This document shows, piece after piece, positions 58,146 through 59,077 of a stretch of 59,077 nucleotides of DNA. The stretch is from Butyrivibrio sp. INlla18 (GTDB lineage: Bacteria > Bacillota > Clostridia > Lachnospirales > Lachnospiraceae): positions 1-59,077 of the forward strand of contig NZ_FMXK01000021.1 of NCBI RefSeq assembly GCF_900103635.1, in the 5' to 3' direction. Both the position numbers and the translations under genes were made by a program. Position 1 is the first letter of the stretch. Each line of letters opens with the position of its first letter. The notes below the pieces were generated by a model. It made no database searches, was not told the DNA's origin, and saw only the letters and a list, made by a program, of their open reading frames with translations.

Positions 58146-58375
58146 CGAAATATTCCGTGTTACCACCTTCATTCACATACAGCTCACGCCATATGCCTCA
58201 ATAAGTACGATCTTAATAATAAAAAAGACGATACTCTCCTGATATAACGGTCAGTCCCCGTCAGAAACTACTGTAATTTCGCCTCTGCAGCTCACGGAGG
58301 TATTCATCATCACTCTTAACTAAAGCTTCTCACCAACCAGCTATTCTCTGTTGTCAGGCTGTGACAATTACTTAT
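58110..58375 (-). promoter_or_regulatory. T-box leader riboswitch of tyrS
   Basis: On the minus strand, GCTGGTTGGTGAGAAGC marks the Stem I apex, and GAATACC follows on the 3' side of that stem and contains a UAC codon suitable as tyrosine specifier. The T-box element AAGGTGGTAACACGG is at 58155-58169. GAAGG (58166-58170 on the plus strand as CCTTC) can pair with CCTTC to form the antiterminator. The same CCTTCGC can instead join TTGCGGAGG in a terminator (58117-58145) followed by seven Ts (58110-58116). This is the classic switch read by uncharged tRNA-Tyr. Confidence 0.9.
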
Positions 58376-58410
58376 TCCGATCAATGCCTTTTCTTTTATA
58401 TTCTTAGCCT

Positions 58411-58439
58411 ATTCTAAGATTCAGACGAATTTATGTCAA
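58411..58439 (-). promoter_or_regulatory. tyrS promoter
   Basis: A perfect TTGACA (58434-58439), a 17-base spacer and TAGAAT (58411-58416) on the minus strand. Transcription should begin near 58404, giving a leader of about 330 bases that includes the T-box. Confidence 0.85.
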
Positions 58440-58541
58440 GTTTTTAGAAACATAAATTTTGAAATTTGTTAAAAACATGTACACATTTTCGACACATTAA
58501 TTTCAGAGAATAAAAAAGGCAATTTTCAAGGAGGAAATAAA

Positions 58542-58838
58542 ATGTTTACAACAAGTCTTTATACGCTACAAAAGAACAACCCAAGTACATTTGCAGTTAT
58601 GATGACCAAACGTCAGCGCAGACAGTTAAGTGATTATTTACGTAATCTTCAATCTGACTTTGATATTGACGGCAGTAACAATCAGTATAGTACTCTTACA
58701 AACAAAATAGAAAATGGCTACATGTCATACAATGACACTGAATTAAAACTTATGAGAGCTGCTATTACTTGGAACAGGTTCTACGCACCACTTTCATTTT
58801 TACTTCAAAAGTACATGTTACGTACAGTTAATAGATGA
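58542..58838 (+). CDS. Unknown 98-residue basic protein
   Basis: No family recognised. AAGGAGG stands 8 bases before the ATG, and a strong terminator follows directly, so it is a single-gene unit. The protein is basic and helical, rich in Gln, Asn, Tyr and Arg: TKRQRRQLSDYLRNLQSDF near the N-terminus, then SYNDTELKLMRAAI and a C-terminus of FLLQKYMLRTVNR. A weak promoter (TCGACA, 16 bases, TAAAAA at 58489-58516) lies just upstream, divergent from tyrS. A DNA-binding or RNA-binding role is possible from charge alone. Confidence 0.7.
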   Translation: MFTTSLYTLQKNNPSTFAVMMTKRQRRQLSDYLRNLQSDFDIDGSNNQYSTLTNKIENGYMSYNDTELKLMRAAITWNRFYAPLSFLLQKYMLRTVNR

Positions 58839-58868
58839 AACTTCCCAACTTTGGGAAGTTTTTTCTTT
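58838..58868 (+). terminator. Terminator of the 98-residue gene
   Basis: AAACTTCCCAA pairs with TTGGGAAGTTT (58838-58861) and is followed by TTTTCTTTT. The hairpin begins at the stop codon. Confidence 0.9.
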
Positions 58869-58894
58869 TACAAAAAGTTACCATACACAATTTG

Positions 58895-58966
58895 GGGATA
58901 GCCGCTGGCTAGTTCACTGGGGCCGCGCCCTGCCTCCGCCTAGTCTAGCTAAGTGGGGCCACCAAC
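58895..58966. other. GC-rich patch with a 16-base imperfect direct repeat
   Basis: This 72-base segment is strongly G and C, unlike everything around it. CTAGTTCACTGGGGCC and CTAGCTAAGTGGGGCC are direct copies with 13 of 16 bases equal. No open frame, tRNA shape or promoter is seen. Confidence 0.5.
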
Positions 58967-59077
58967 CTAAAGTTTGTTTTTGAGAATCTCTGAGGATTTT
59001 TCTATGTTCATGAGCGTTATATTTCTTACTTTAAATTCTGTTTTTGAAACACTGTCTGAGTCTTTGATGCCATTTTT
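58967..59077 (-). CDS. C-terminal end of a cut-off gene
   Basis: An open frame runs from the window edge to a TAG at 58967, giving 36 residues rich in Lys, Ser, Glu and Asn, for example SKTEFKVRNITLMNIEKSSE. It is not on the short list of recognisable tails, and the only evidence is its coding-like composition and absence of a stop. Its start lies outside the window, and no function can be given. Confidence 0.4.
   Translation of the reverse strand, partial: KNGIKDSDSVSKTEFKVRNITLMNIEKSSEILKNKL

Noticed and set aside
58895..58966. tRNA or small RNA gene in the GC-rich patch
   Set aside because: No cloverleaf, T-loop or promoter could be drawn; the feature is a direct repeat.

Overview
The window looks like a chromosomal segment from a low-to-medium GC member of the Clostridia, most likely a Butyrivibrio- or Pseudobutyrivibrio-like Lachnospiraceae. 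This rests on the rod-shape cluster with an oversized PBP2, the AGGAGG-type ribosome binding sites, the T-box leader, the CsoR/ArsR metal control and the anaerobic 2-oxoacid:ferredoxin oxidoreductase. The genus is an inference. There are no rRNA or tRNA genes, CRISPR arrays, transposases or prophage genes.

Left part (1-22.3 kb, all minus strand): a nearly gap-free run. Read in the direction of transcription it carries a GH13-like protein, pepT, miaB, mutS, mutL, miaA, a ynbB-like PLP enzyme, radC, mreB, mreC, mreD, the PBP2 gene, rodA, mgsA, a D,D-carboxypeptidase lipoprotein, a small P-loop protein and a HlyD-like membrane protein. Many genes overlap by 1-50 bases, so this is probably one long transcription unit starting at a promoter near 22.3 kb. 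It joins tRNA modification, mismatch repair and elongasome functions. The GH13 protein at its head has lost every catalytic carboxylate and is probably a pseudoenzyme.

Middle (22.4-31.7 kb): a small DUF1292-type gene converges on and overlaps a UvrD/PcrA-type helicase gene, followed by gltX and dut. Next comes a csoR-copA copper-efflux operon with a CsoR-type operator placed exactly in the promoter spacer. copA ends in an in-frame CopZ-like domain that has its own ribosome binding site.

Aryl-acid region (30.0-38.2 kb): an acyl-CoA ligase gene is divergent from iorA-iorB-paaK-ACT, with a sodium:solute symporter and a GNAT gene nearby. The three promoters here each carry a near-identical TTTAAYGCKTTAAA-type site at the promoter or start site. 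This suggests a small regulon for arylacetate activation and interconversion with arylpyruvates. In rumen-type bacteria that route can run reductively to make aromatic amino acids.

Surface and housekeeping region (38.2-50 kb): a large modular surface protein ends in an unusual LAKTA sorting signal and is followed by its own sortase. Then come a transaldolase-family gene, trpS, a phosphoesterase gene, rnhA, a membrane-anchored MutS-family ATPase gene, an amidohydrolase gene and a purine nucleoside phosphorylase gene.

Right part (50-59 kb): a serine hydrolase gene, then a zinc/cadmium efflux operon (ArsR regulator, free-standing HMA protein, HMA-less P-type ATPase) under a promoter overlapped by a 32-base palindrome. 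A cysteine-containing small protein, a GH27 alpha-galactosidase with a domain inserted in its barrel, and tyrS behind a T-box leader follow. The end holds an unknown 98-residue protein, a GC-rich patch and the C-terminus of a cut-off gene.
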